Shown here piece after piece: positions 1 to 7,543 of a stretch of DNA of 16,863 nucleotides (the first letter of the stretch is position 1; every line of letters starts with the position of its first letter). Made by a program: the position numbers and the translations under genes. The stretch is from Gallionellaceae bacterium (GTDB lineage: Bacteria; Pseudomonadota; Gammaproteobacteria; Burkholderiales; Gallionellaceae): the NCBI GenBank assembly GCA_030646595.1, contig JAUSKS010000036.1:1-16863 (forward strand), written 5' to 3'. The notes beneath the pieces are model-generated. The model worked only from the letters and a program-made list of their open reading frames with translations. It ran no database searches and was not told where the DNA came from.

Positions 1-1
1 T

Positions 2-355
2 TATCGCACTTGGGGCTGCGACGTAATCGGCATGACCAACATGCCTGAAGCCAAGCTCGCGCGGGAAGCCGAGCTGTGTTACGCCACAGTGGCGATGGTT
101 ACCGATTATGATTGCTGGCATCCCGACCATGACGATGTGACTGTGGAGCAGATCGTCAAGGTATTATTGGCAAACGCTGACAAGGCGCGCGGGTTAGTGA
201 AGCAAGTCGCGCCAAAAGTGATTGAAGATGCCCACGGCAAGGACTGTTCCTGTCGTACTGCGCTGGAATATGCCATCATCACCGCGCCAGAGGCGCGCGA
301 TGCAGCCAAGGTCGGCCAGTTGGATGCGGTGGCAGGGCGGGTATTGAAGCGGTAG
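2..355 (+). CDS. mtnP: S-methyl-5'-thioadenosine phosphorylase, C-terminal part (5' end outside window)
   Basis: Cytoplasmic phosphorolysis of 5'-methylthioadenosine to adenine and 5-methylthioribose-1-phosphate. The frame is open from base 2 (reading [20 protein letters not shown]) to a TAG stop, so about 117 C-terminal codons are visible and the true start lies upstream. The segment [19 protein letters not shown] followed by [11 protein letters not shown] is typical of the nucleoside phosphorylase family. The Asp-containing TDYDCW stretch is the adenine-type (MTAP) signature, in contrast to the Asn found in purine nucleoside phosphorylases and in methylthioinosine phosphorylases. The ATG at 32 is internal and is not the start. 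The next two genes, apt and mtnA, use its two products, which supports the substrate assignment. The family is certain; MTA over a related 6-aminopurine nucleoside is inferred from motif and context. Confidence 0.9.
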   Translation, partial: YRTWGCDVIGMTNMPEAKLAREAELCYATVAMVTDYDCWHPDHDDVTVEQIVKVLLANADKARGLVKQVAPKVIEDAHGKDCSCRTALEYAIITAPEARDAAKVGQLDAVAGRVLKR

Positions 356-384
356 ATTCATATTATTCTTGGGAGAAATTTGTA

Positions 385-912
385 ATGTCTATTAAATCCA
401 AAATTCGCACCGTCCCCCATTATCCCAAACAAGGGGTGATGTTTCGGGATATCACCACGCTGTTGAAAGACCCGATTGGGTTTCGAGTCACCATCAATGA
501 ATTGGTTAAACGCTATGAGAGTGTAAAAATTGATCGGGTGGCGGGTATTGAGGCACGCGGCTTTATTGTCGGCTCGGCGCTGGCCTATCAACTGGGCCTG
601 GGCTTTGTACCCATACGCAAGCAGGGCAAACTGCCATCAGAAACGATAGGCCACGACTATGAACTGGAATATGGCACTGATCGTATTGAGATGCATGTGG
701 ATGCCGTGTCGCAAGGCGATCGAGTGCTGCTGGTGGATGATTTGATTGCGACAGGTGGTACCGCTGGCGCTGCATGCAAACTCATTGAAAGCATGGGCGG
801 CAAAATTGTGGAATGTTGCTTTATCATTGATTTGCCCGATCTTGGAGGGCGTGCCCGCCTGGAAAAGCAGGGACACAAAGTTTTTGCGTTGTGTGAATTT
901 GAGGGAGACTGA
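385..912 (+). CDS. apt: adenine phosphoribosyltransferase
   Basis: Converts adenine and PRPP to AMP and pyrophosphate in the cytoplasm. The 175-residue length is normal for bacterial Apt. The PRPP-binding loop is clear at residues 113-127 (VLLVDDLIATGGTA). The early segment FRDITTLLKDP (residues 20-30) and GIEARGFIVG (54-63) are Apt hallmarks that separate it from hypoxanthine-type enzymes. The ATG at 385 is preceded by GGGAG about 10 bases upstream. The gene follows the MTA phosphorylase gene by 29 bases and ends 2 bases before the mtnA start. Its immediate role is probably to recycle the adenine released from methylthioadenosine. Nothing in the protein looks damaged. Confidence 0.96.
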   Translation: MSIKSKIRTVPHYPKQGVMFRDITTLLKDPIGFRVTINELVKRYESVKIDRVAGIEARGFIVGSALAYQLGLGFVPIRKQGKLPSETIGHDYELEYGTDRIEMHVDAVSQGDRVLLVDDLIATGGTAGAACKLIESMGGKIVECCFIIDLPDLGGRARLEKQGHKVFALCEFEGD

Positions 913-914
913 CG

Positions 915-1967
915 ATGTCGTTGGATAGTCAGGCAGTCGAGACGCTCAGGTGGAGCAACGGTCGTCTGGAGATGATCGATCAAAGAATATTGCCGACACG
1001 GTTTGAATATCTACCTTATGGTTCTGCCTCCGCAGTAGCCGAAGGGATACGCTCCATGGTAGTTCGCGGTGCGCCTGCAATTGGCTGCGCGGCTGCTTAT
1101 GGTGTGGCGCTGGAATCTCTGGTTCTGCGACAGGCCAGCCGTGAAGCATTTGGTACAGGCATGGAAACCGGATTCAGTATATTGGCGGCCAGCCGTCCGA
1201 CGGCAGTAAATCTGTTCTGGGCATTGAAGCGAATGCGTGGCGTATGGGAAGCCAACAAGCATCGCACAGTGCAGGAAATCGCCGACCTGTTGCTGGCGGA
1301 GGCGCATGAAATTTCAGCCGATGATGTTCGCATTAATCGGGCAATGGGTGCCTACGGCGCAGCCTTGCTGCCAGACGGAGCCAGAGTATTAACGCACTGC
1401 AATGCGGGGGCCTTGGCCACAGCCGGACATGGCACTGCTCTGGGTGTAATTCGTTCCGCGGTGGAAGCAGGCAAGCATATTTCAGTTATTGCGGATGAGA
1501 CCCGGCCTTTCCTGCAAGGCGCACGGCTGACCGCCTGGGAAATGGTGCAGGAAAATATCCCGGTAACTTTAATCACCGATAATATGGCAGGGCATTTAAT
1601 GAGCCGGGGTGAGATTGATGCCGTGGTGGTTGGCACGGATCGCGTGGCGGCCAATGGCGATGTTGCCAACAAGATAGGTACTTACATGGTGGCCGTACTG
1701 GCGCAGCGTCACCACATTCCGTTTTATGTGGCTTGTCCGCTCTCTACTATTGACTTGGCGATTCCTGATGGTGCTGCTATTCCTATCGAGGAACGTGCCG
1801 CCGATGAAGTAACGGGATTTAGAGAGAACCAGTGGGCAGCCAAAGGGGTGCGGGTTCGTAATCCCGCTTTTGACGTTACGCCAGCAGAGTTGGTTACTGC
1901 GCTGATTACCGAAAAAGGAGTGGTAAATCAACCAAACAGGGTAGATATTGCCCGGCTCTTCATCTAA
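915..1967 (+). CDS. mtnA: S-methyl-5-thioribose-1-phosphate isomerase
   Basis: Isomerises 5-methylthioribose-1-phosphate to 5-methylthioribulose-1-phosphate, the step after MTA phosphorolysis in methionine salvage. At 350 residues it is full length. RGAPAIGCAAAYGVAL (51-66) and HCNAGALATAGHGTALG (161-177) are conserved in the family. Cys162 and Asp242 (GTDRVAANGD) match the catalytic Cys/Asp pair known for MtnA. This argues for MtnA and against the related eIF2B-type regulatory subunits. The ATG at 915 has GAGGGAG upstream, lying in the last codons of apt, which suggests translational coupling. No mtnB, mtnC, mtnD or aldolase gene follows, so the fate of the product cannot be read from this window. 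Confidence 0.95.
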   Translation: MSLDSQAVETLRWSNGRLEMIDQRILPTRFEYLPYGSASAVAEGIRSMVVRGAPAIGCAAAYGVALESLVLRQASREAFGTGMETGFSILAASRPTAVNLFWALKRMRGVWEANKHRTVQEIADLLLAEAHEISADDVRINRAMGAYGAALLPDGARVLTHCNAGALATAGHGTALGVIRSAVEAGKHISVIADETRPFLQGARLTAWEMVQENIPVTLITDNMAGHLMSRGEIDAVVVGTDRVAANGDVANKIGTYMVAVLAQRHHIPFYVACPLSTIDLAIPDGAAIPIEERAADEVTGFRENQWAAKGVRVRNPAFDVTPAELVTALITEKGVVNQPNRVDIARLFI

Positions 1968-2073
1968 CAGATCAACAATTACCCACTACTTGTAATTTAT
2001 AATGGATACAATTTTTCTAAACTTATCATTTGCTTAGTGAATGTAGGTGGGTGTAGACTTGCAAAACAATAAT

Positions 2074-2090
2074 AATTCAAATATTGAATT
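2074..2090. promoter_or_regulatory. perfect inverted repeat, possible operator
   Basis: AATTCAAATATTGAATT is a perfect 7-bp inverted repeat with a 3-bp centre. It ends 10 bases upstream of the candidate -24 element at 2100. Dyads of this size can be sites for dimeric regulators, but no known operator is recognised and the sequence is AT-rich, so chance is possible. A second loose dyad (ACCCAC at 1981-1986 against GTGGGT near 2047-2052) lies further upstream. Confidence 0.3.
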
Positions 2091-2099
2091 CCCCTTAAA

Positions 2100-2114
2100 T
2101 GGCTACTAGCTTGC
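2100..2114 (+). promoter_or_regulatory. candidate sigma-54 (-24/-12) promoter
   Basis: TGGCTACTAGCTTGC has the invariant GG and GC at the spacing required for RpoN promoters (TGGC, seven bases, TTGC). The middle bases and the base after TTGC depart from the full consensus. It sits in the only sizeable gap before the sugar operon. Transcription would start near 2126, leaving a leader of about 60 bases before the ATG at 2186. Some betaproteobacterial exopolysaccharide loci are RpoN-controlled, so the context is plausible, but this is a single-site match by eye. Confidence 0.4.
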
Positions 2115-2121
2115 GCAAGTT

Positions 2122-2138
2122 GCAGCAAAAATTGCTGC
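2122..2138 (+). other. leader hairpin
   Basis: GCAGCAA and TTGCTGC form a perfect 7-bp stem with a three-base AAA loop. If the candidate start near 2126 is right, the stem would be cut at its 5' side; with an upstream promoter it would form whole. No T-run follows, so it is not a standard terminator. TTGCGCAA at 2111-2118 is a further short palindrome just upstream. Confidence 0.3.
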
Positions 2139-2185
2139 CGGGGAATGCCATTGGGAGCAGAATAGTATTTGTAGAGAGGCCATAA

Positions 2186-3724
2186 ATGCAAGATAAACTG
2201 GATGTCCTGTTCGTTAATCCCGATTCTTCTGCCAAGGCATATCAAGGATTGGCCGCGGTTTATTCCGCTATAGAGCCGCCGACATGGTCGTTGCTGCTGG
2301 CGGAATCCTGCCGTTCAAAAGGATTTGGGGTCGCAATACTGGATTGCGATGCAGAGAGGCTTACCCTTAAGCAATCGGTACAAAGAGTAGAAGAATTACA
2401 TCCGCGTCTGATTGTCTTTGTGGTTTACGGGCAAAACCCCAACTCTGGTACCACCAGCATGATAGGTGCATTGGCCATGGCCAAGGCGCTCAAAGAGCAC
2501 CATCCAGAATTTATGGTTTGTTTCGTTGGATCTCATACCAGCGCGCTGCCTATGGAAGTTCTGGCCTATGATTGTGTGGACATCGTGCTGTTAAATGAAG
2601 GGGTGTACGCTCTGCACAATCTTCTAAAGAGTAATCTGGGTGATGATCTGCAACACATCAAAGGCATCGGTTATAAAAAGCGTGGGCCAGCAAATTTCAA
2701 AATACCCACCCTTAATCCGCCACAGGGTGTAGTGCCGCAGGATTGTATGGATCAGGATTTGCCAGGTTATGCCTGGGATCTTCTGCCTTATCGGGAAAAA
2801 CCATTAGACCTTTACCGCGCGCACTTCTGGCATGCCGAATTTGATCATGGCAAGCGTACGCCTTTTGCAGCTATTTACACCTCTCTAGGGTGCAATTTTG
2901 GCTGTGATTTTTGCATGATCAACATCGTCAATCGTGTTGATAATAGCGAAGGAATCAATGCCGCAGATTCACGCGGGATGCGCTTCTGGAGCCCTGAGTG
3001 GGTTAGTCGTGAAATGCGCAAGCTGGCTAATATGGGCGTACGTACTTTACGGATCAGCGATGAAATGTTTTTTCTAAACCGGAAATATTACACGCCGATA
3101 TTGCAACAGGCCATAGATCAGGATTTCGGTTTCAATATGTGGACCTATTCGCGTATTGATACAGTACGCAGAGACGCACTGGATTTGTTTAAACGCGCCG
3201 GCGTTAACTGGCTTGCGCTGGGTGTGGAAGCAGGCAATCAATTGGTTCGACAAGAAGTATCCAAAGGTTCTTTCCAGGAGGTTAACATTCGCGAAGTTTG
3301 CAAGACGATTAACGACTCCGATATCAAAATCATCAGCAATTACATATTTGGATTTCCGGAAGATACCATGGAGACCATGCAAGAAACTTTGGAGCTTGCG
3401 ATGGAACTCAATACCGAGATGGCAAACATGTATCCTTGTCAGGCATTGCCTGGCAGCCCGATGCATAAGCTGGCCAAGAAAAACGGCTGGGCCTTACCTG
3501 ATTCATATGAAGGCTATGCTTTCCTGTCATATGAAAGCCAGCCCCTGCCTACCAAGTATGTGAGTTCGGCAGATGTTTTGAGATTCCGTGATGAAGCCTG
3601 GCAAAAATATTTTACCAATCCAATATATCTTGAGCTGGTGTCAAGGGAATTTGGTGAACAGGAGCGGAAGAATATTGAGGATATGGCAAGTATCCGGCTT
3701 AAAAGAAAACTGTTGGGAGACTAA
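2186..3724 (+). CDS. B12-binding-domain radical SAM protein
   Basis: Predicted cytosolic radical SAM enzyme of 512 residues. Residues 1-150 form a Rossmann-like cobalamin-binding domain, recognisable from DVLFVNPD at the start and VCFVGSHTSALPMEVL at 111-126. It lacks the DxHxxG motif, as is usual in this radical SAM class. The [4Fe-4S] site is CNFGCDFC, with Cys236, Cys240 and Cys243 in a CX3CX2C pattern. The radical SAM barrel continues with RISDEMFFLN, ALGVEAG and NYIFGFPEDT. Family members carry out methylations, ring changes and other radical chemistry, so the reaction cannot be stated. As first gene of the sugar operon it may modify a sugar, lipid or polymer. GAGAGG lies just upstream of the ATG. 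The next gene starts 5 bases after its stop. Confidence 0.85.
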   Translation: MQDKLDVLFVNPDSSAKAYQGLAAVYSAIEPPTWSLLLAESCRSKGFGVAILDCDAERLTLKQSVQRVEELHPRLIVFVVYGQNPNSGTTSMIGALAMAKALKEHHPEFMVCFVGSHTSALPMEVLAYDCVDIVLLNEGVYALHNLLKSNLGDDLQHIKGIGYKKRGPANFKIPTLNPPQGVVPQDCMDQDLPGYAWDLLPYREKPLDLYRAHFWHAEFDHGKRTPFAAIYTSLGCNFGCDFCMINIVNRVDNSEGINAADSRGMRFWSPEWVSREMRKLANMGVRTLRISDEMFFLNRKYYTPILQQAIDQDFGFNMWTYSRIDTVRRDALDLFKRAGVNWLALGVEAGNQLVRQEVSKGSFQEVNIREVCKTINDSDIKIISNYIFGFPEDTMETMQETLELAMELNTEMANMYPCQALPGSPMHKLAKKNGWALPDSYEGYAFLSYESQPLPTKYVSSADVLRFRDEAWQKYFTNPIYLELVSREFGEQERKNIEDMASIRLKRKLLGD

Positions 3725-3729
3725 GTAAG

Positions 3730-4722
3730 ATGATCGTTACCCGCACCCCATTCCGCATATCTTTTTTTGGCGGAGGGACAGATTACCCAACGTGGTTTCA
3801 GGAGCACGGTGGAGTTGTTGTCGCTACCACGATAGACAAATATTGCTACATCAGTTGCCGTTATTTGCCGCCGTTCTTTGAACATAAATACCGGATCGTA
3901 TATTCCAAAATAGAAAATGTAGTGGACATCGCTGAAATACAGCATCCTGCTGTGCGTGCGGTGCTGCAATATATGGATTGTAAGGAAGGGTTGGAGGTTC
4001 ACCATGACGGTGATCTGCCCGCTCGATCCGGGCTGGGTTCCAGTTCATCATTCACAGTCGGATTGCTGAACGCCTTGAAGGCGCTCGATGGCAATTATAT
4101 CTCGCATGAGGATTTGGCCAAGCAAGCCATCCATATCGAGCAGAATATAATCAAGGAAAATGTTGGCTCGCAGGATCAGATTTCCGCAGCCTATGGCGGC
4201 TTTAACCGCATAGAGTTTCTCCGCGATGGAGAATTTCGGGTGAGCCCTGTTATATTGCGCAAAGACCGGCTGGAAGAATTTCAGGGCAGTTTGATGCTGT
4301 TTTTCACCGGATTTTCCCGGATTGCTTCAGAAATTGCCAAGTCGCAAATAGATAATATGAGTCAGCGCAAGAAGGAGCTGATGAGAATGCGGGAAATGGC
4401 CGATGAGGCTATTTCAATTTTGCAAGGGAAAAACGCTCTCGACGAATTTGGCCATCTGCTGGATCAAGGATGGCAATACAAAAAAAATCTTTCTGACAAG
4501 GTGAGTACAACAGAAATTGACCAGATATATACCGCCGCGCGCGAAGCGGGTGCCCTTGGAGGCAAGCTGATTGGCGCCGGAGGCGGCGGTTTCATGTTGT
4601 TCTTTGTCAGGCCGGAAGACCAGGCTCGCGTGCGTGAACGGCTGCATAAATTGATTCATGTGCCATTCAAATTTGAAAATTCAGGGAGCCGGGTGGTGCT
4701 GTATCAGCCGAATGGTTTGTAA
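3730..4722 (+). CDS. GHMP-family sugar kinase, D-glycero-alpha-D-manno-heptose-7-phosphate kinase-like
   Basis: ATP-dependent small-molecule kinase of 330 residues, typical for HddA-type enzymes. The N-terminus RTPFRISFFGGGTDYP, the ATP-binding GHMP motif PARSGLGSSSS (97-107) and the C-terminal glycine motif GGKLIGAGGGGFMLF (277-291) are all intact. The FFGGGTDYP start is common to HddA and related sugar-1-kinases such as fucokinase-like proteins. HddA phosphorylates C1 of heptose-7-phosphate on the way to GDP-heptose. The neighbouring Fcl-like gene fits a GDP-sugar route, because hddA and fcl-like genes are neighbours in known GDP-6-deoxyheptose loci. The partner genes gmhA, gmhB and hddC are absent here, so the exact substrate is inference. 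The start lies 5 bases after the preceding stop, with GGGAG inside the upstream gene's end. Confidence 0.8.
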   Translation: MIVTRTPFRISFFGGGTDYPTWFQEHGGVVVATTIDKYCYISCRYLPPFFEHKYRIVYSKIENVVDIAEIQHPAVRAVLQYMDCKEGLEVHHDGDLPARSGLGSSSSFTVGLLNALKALDGNYISHEDLAKQAIHIEQNIIKENVGSQDQISAAYGGFNRIEFLRDGEFRVSPVILRKDRLEEFQGSLMLFFTGFSRIASEIAKSQIDNMSQRKKELMRMREMADEAISILQGKNALDEFGHLLDQGWQYKKNLSDKVSTTEIDQIYTAAREAGALGGKLIGAGGGGFMLFFVRPEDQARVRERLHKLIHVPFKFENSGSRVVLYQPNGL

Positions 4723-4725
4723 TCC

Positions 4726-5685
4726 ATGGCAGATACGCTAAGCAAGAATTCTCGTATTTATGTGGCAGGGCATCGCGGTCTGATAGGCTCGGCCTTGCTG
4801 CGACGCTTCAAGGCAGATGGGTATGTAAACCTGATTACACGTGATCATGCATCGCTGGATTTAGCTGATGCGGGGCAAGCTGCATTATTTTTTAAGGAGC
4901 AACAGCCGGAAATTGTAGTGCTGGCTGCCGGCAAGGTAGGTGGCATTGTTGAGAACAAGATCCACCCCGCCGATTTTATTTCCCGCAATCTTGCAATTCA
5001 GCTGAATGTAATACGCTCAGCGCATCTTGCTGGTGTGCAGCGATTGATTTTTTTCGGATCATCCTGCATGTACCCGAGAGAATGCGCGCAACCCATGGCA
5101 GAAAATATGCTGTTGACTGGGCAGCCTGAGCCGACCAGCATGGCTTATGCCATTGCCAAGCTGGCGGGCCTGCAGATGTGTCTGGCTTATAACCAGCAAT
5201 ATGGATACAGCCGTTTTGTGCCAGTGATACCCAACAGTGTGTATGGAATTAATGATAATTTTGACCCAGCCTCTGGTCATGTACTATCCGCGCTAATCAA
5301 TCGTTTTCATGATGCCAAAGTGTCCGGTGCTGCTCAGGTAACGCTTTGGGGTACCGGTTCTCCTCGTCGGGAATTCCTGTATTCTGATGACTTAGCCAGC
5401 GCCTGCCTGGCATTGCTGCATACTGATCTGCAAAAGGTTGAATTACCTGTCAACATTGGCCCTGGCCAAGATATTTCTATCAAGGAACTGGCGGAGCTGG
5501 TAGCAGGTATAGTGGGATATGAAGGGGATATTGCATGGGACAGCAGCAAGCCAGATGGAACACCCCGAAAATTGCTGGATAGCACCCGCATGAAGGCGAT
5601 AGGCTGGCAGGCCAAGACAGCGCTGCGGGATGGCATACAGCAAACTTATAACTGGTATTTGAACCACAAGGCCCAGATCATATGA
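4726..5685 (+). CDS. GDP-L-fucose synthase-like NAD(P)-dependent epimerase/reductase
   Basis: Extended short-chain dehydrogenase of 319 residues. The nucleotide-binding motif is GHRGLIGS (15-22). The segment FFGSSCMYP (109-117) with Ser113 and Cys114, the Tyr141/Lys145 pair in YAIAK, and His185 in SGHVLSAL match the catalytic set of E. coli GDP-fucose synthase (WcaG/Fcl). WGTGSPRREFLYSDDLA is also a strong Fcl signature. Fcl performs 3,5-epimerisation and 4-reduction of GDP-4-keto-6-deoxymannose. Relatives act on GDP-4-keto-6-deoxyheptoses or, as ColC, on the 3,6-dideoxy ketosugar. No GDP-mannose 4,6-dehydratase gene is in the window, so the real substrate is open. The gene starts 3 bases after the kinase stop and overlaps the next gene by ATGA. 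Confidence 0.82.
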   Translation: MADTLSKNSRIYVAGHRGLIGSALLRRFKADGYVNLITRDHASLDLADAGQAALFFKEQQPEIVVLAAGKVGGIVENKIHPADFISRNLAIQLNVIRSAHLAGVQRLIFFGSSCMYPRECAQPMAENMLLTGQPEPTSMAYAIAKLAGLQMCLAYNQQYGYSRFVPVIPNSVYGINDNFDPASGHVLSALINRFHDAKVSGAAQVTLWGTGSPRREFLYSDDLASACLALLHTDLQKVELPVNIGPGQDISIKELAELVAGIVGYEGDIAWDSSKPDGTPRKLLDSTRMKAIGWQAKTALRDGIQQTYNWYLNHKAQII

Positions 5686-6521
5686 ACGCAAATCAGTTGG
5701 ATGTAGCGGTGGACGAACAGCTAAGCAATAAAGCACGCTGGGTGTGGGAAGAAACGCTGAAATTGCATAGGCGCGCCCAGGAAACACGAGTTGCTTCTTC
5801 TTTGTCGCCAATCGAAATTTTTGTTGTTCTTTATTACGGCGGCTTCCTGCGGCAAGATCCGCGCAACCCCCGTTGGGATGGCCGGGATCGCTGCATTATC
5901 AGTAAAGGCCATGGCTCGCTGTGCATGTATCCCATCCTGGCCGATCTGGGTTATTTCCCGATGGATGAGTTGGAAAAAGTCTGTCAGGAAGGTAGCTTTC
6001 TGGGAGGCATTCCCGACCCGGTGATTCCGGGATATGAGACGATTAATGGTTCGCTGGGACATGGCGCAGGTGTGGGGGCGGGCATGGCCTTGGCGCTCAA
6101 GCGGCGCGGAACGGATCAAACTGTCTATGTCGTAACGGGAGACGGTGAGTTGCATGAGGGTGCCAATTGGGAAGCATTCATGTTTGCTGCGCAACACCGT
6201 TTGGATAATCTGGTGGTCATTGTGGACAATAATCAAATCTGCATGTTAGGCCCAACTGACGAAATTGTATCGCATAGCGATTTGGCAAAAAAATTCCAGG
6301 CTTTTGGCTGGGGCGTGAGAGGGGTCAGTGATGGGCACTCAGTAGTGGCCTTAAGTGAAGCACTGCTTGAGTGTCAGCGCGATGAATCAGGCAAGCCGCA
6401 GGCCATCATTGCTAACACCCGCAAAGGGAACCGGGTGCCGGGACTGGAGAACGCGCCCTTGTCACATGTGACTGCGATCAAGCTGGATTTGATCGACCAA
6501 TTGCTGGGAGAAGGCCAATGA
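5682..6521 (+). CDS. transketolase, N-terminal (ThDP-binding) subunit
   Basis: Encodes 279 residues, the pyrophosphate-binding half of a split transketolase. The thiamine-diphosphate motif is seen as GDG at 153-155, ending with Asn-Asn at 183-184. ISKGHGSL (73-80) and SLGHGAGVGAGMALA (124-138) are the conserved transketolase His regions. The partner pyrimidine-binding subunit is the next gene, overlapping by four bases (ATGA), so the two are probably made in equal amounts. Split transketolases of this form are frequent in secondary-metabolite and surface-polysaccharide loci, whereas central metabolism usually uses a single chain of about 660 residues. It could move a two-carbon ketol unit to or from a nucleotide-linked or phosphorylated sugar of this pathway. 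The start overlaps the upstream stop. Confidence 0.88.
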   Translation: MNANQLDVAVDEQLSNKARWVWEETLKLHRRAQETRVASSLSPIEIFVVLYYGGFLRQDPRNPRWDGRDRCIISKGHGSLCMYPILADLGYFPMDELEKVCQEGSFLGGIPDPVIPGYETINGSLGHGAGVGAGMALALKRRGTDQTVYVVTGDGELHEGANWEAFMFAAQHRLDNLVVIVDNNQICMLGPTDEIVSHSDLAKKFQAFGWGVRGVSDGHSVVALSEALLECQRDESGKPQAIIANTRKGNRVPGLENAPLSHVTAIKLDLIDQLLGEGQ

Positions 6522-7543
6522 GCACGATGCAGCCGCCCCAAGTGAGAGCCATGCGCGACACCCTGCTTTTGTCGCTGTATCAGGCGATGTTGCAGGATGA
6601 TGATATTTTCTTTGTTACCGCTGATTTTGGCTCCCCGGTATTGGACAAAATTCGTGCTGATTGCCCCAAGCGATTTATCAATGTAGGCATTGCGGAACAA
6701 AACCTGATCAATGTTTCAGCCGGTCTGGCGCTGGAAGGATTCAAGGTTTTTGCATATGCCATTGCGCCGTTTATTACCATGCGTTGTTATGAGCAAATCC
6801 GCGTCAATCTTGCGCTGCTGTCGAAAGTGCGTTCAATCAATGTGAATCTGATAGGAGTGGGTGCCGGATACAGCTATGTTGTTTCCGGCCCGACCCACCA
6901 ATGCTACGAAGACCTGACCGTAATTCGGGCGCTGCCCAATATGCGGATATTTTCGCCTGCTGATCAGGTCGTGGCGGCGTCCCTGCCGGCCAAATGCCTG
7001 GCCAGCAATGGCCCCAAGTATTTGCGTCTCGACGCACAGGTGCTGCCGGTTTTATACGGAGCAGCTGCTCCCGATTTCGATTTAGGCTTTTATGAGCACA
7101 AACAGGGCGAAAAAGTTTGTCTGCTGGCCACTGGCTATATGGTACATACCGCGCTGAAAGTGGCGGATAAACTCGCTGCTTCCGGCGTATCTGTTGGCGT
7201 GATCGACCTCTTCGATCTATGCAGTTTTTCAGAAGATCAGTTGCAGTCCATGCTGGCCTCTTATCAGGGCGTGGTTACCATGGAAGAAGGCTTCCGCGGG
7301 CGCGGCGGCATGGATGCCATGATGTTTGACTATATTGCCCGCCGTGGCATGGATATCCGCATGCTCAATATTGGTGTTGAGGGTGAATATCACTTTGAGT
7401 TGGGCGAAAGAAATGTTCTGCATGAAAAAGTAGGAATAGGCGTAGCCGCAGTCACTGAAAAAGTAGGCAGGTTCATGCGTGCACTGCCTGAATTGAAATC
7501 AGATTTATTAATGTCAACAAAGAAGTTAACGGTAAAGCTATGA
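6518..7543 (+). CDS. transketolase, C-terminal (pyrimidine-binding) subunit
   Basis: Encodes 341 residues and completes the split transketolase. The Glu that activates the thiamine ring is Glu60 in VGIAEQNLINVSAGLALEG. Conserved family features continue with RYDxQ-like text at YLRLDAQVLP and the C-terminal domain segment VVTMEEGFRGRGG. Together with the previous gene it would form one active site at the subunit interface. Its total coding length plus that of the N-subunit (about 620 residues) is close to a one-chain transketolase. It overlaps both neighbours by ATGA, which ties it to the DegT-fold enzyme downstream as well. DXS-type or pyruvate dehydrogenase E1-type subunits were considered, but the overall pattern is closer to transketolase. 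Confidence 0.87.
   Translation: MSTMQPPQVRAMRDTLLLSLYQAMLQDDDIFFVTADFGSPVLDKIRADCPKRFINVGIAEQNLINVSAGLALEGFKVFAYAIAPFITMRCYEQIRVNLALLSKVRSINVNLIGVGAGYSYVVSGPTHQCYEDLTVIRALPNMRIFSPADQVVAASLPAKCLASNGPKYLRLDAQVLPVLYGAAAPDFDLGFYEHKQGEKVCLLATGYMVHTALKVADKLAASGVSVGVIDLFDLCSFSEDQLQSMLASYQGVVTMEEGFRGRGGMDAMMFDYIARRGMDIRMLNIGVEGEYHFELGERNVLHEKVGIGVAAVTEKVGRFMRALPELKSDLLMSTKKLTVKL

Noticed and set aside
1998..2003. TATAAT, a possible sigma-70 -10 box before the sugar operon
   Set aside because: No acceptable -35 hexamer lies 16-18 bases upstream, and it is 183 bases from the gene in AT-rich DNA.
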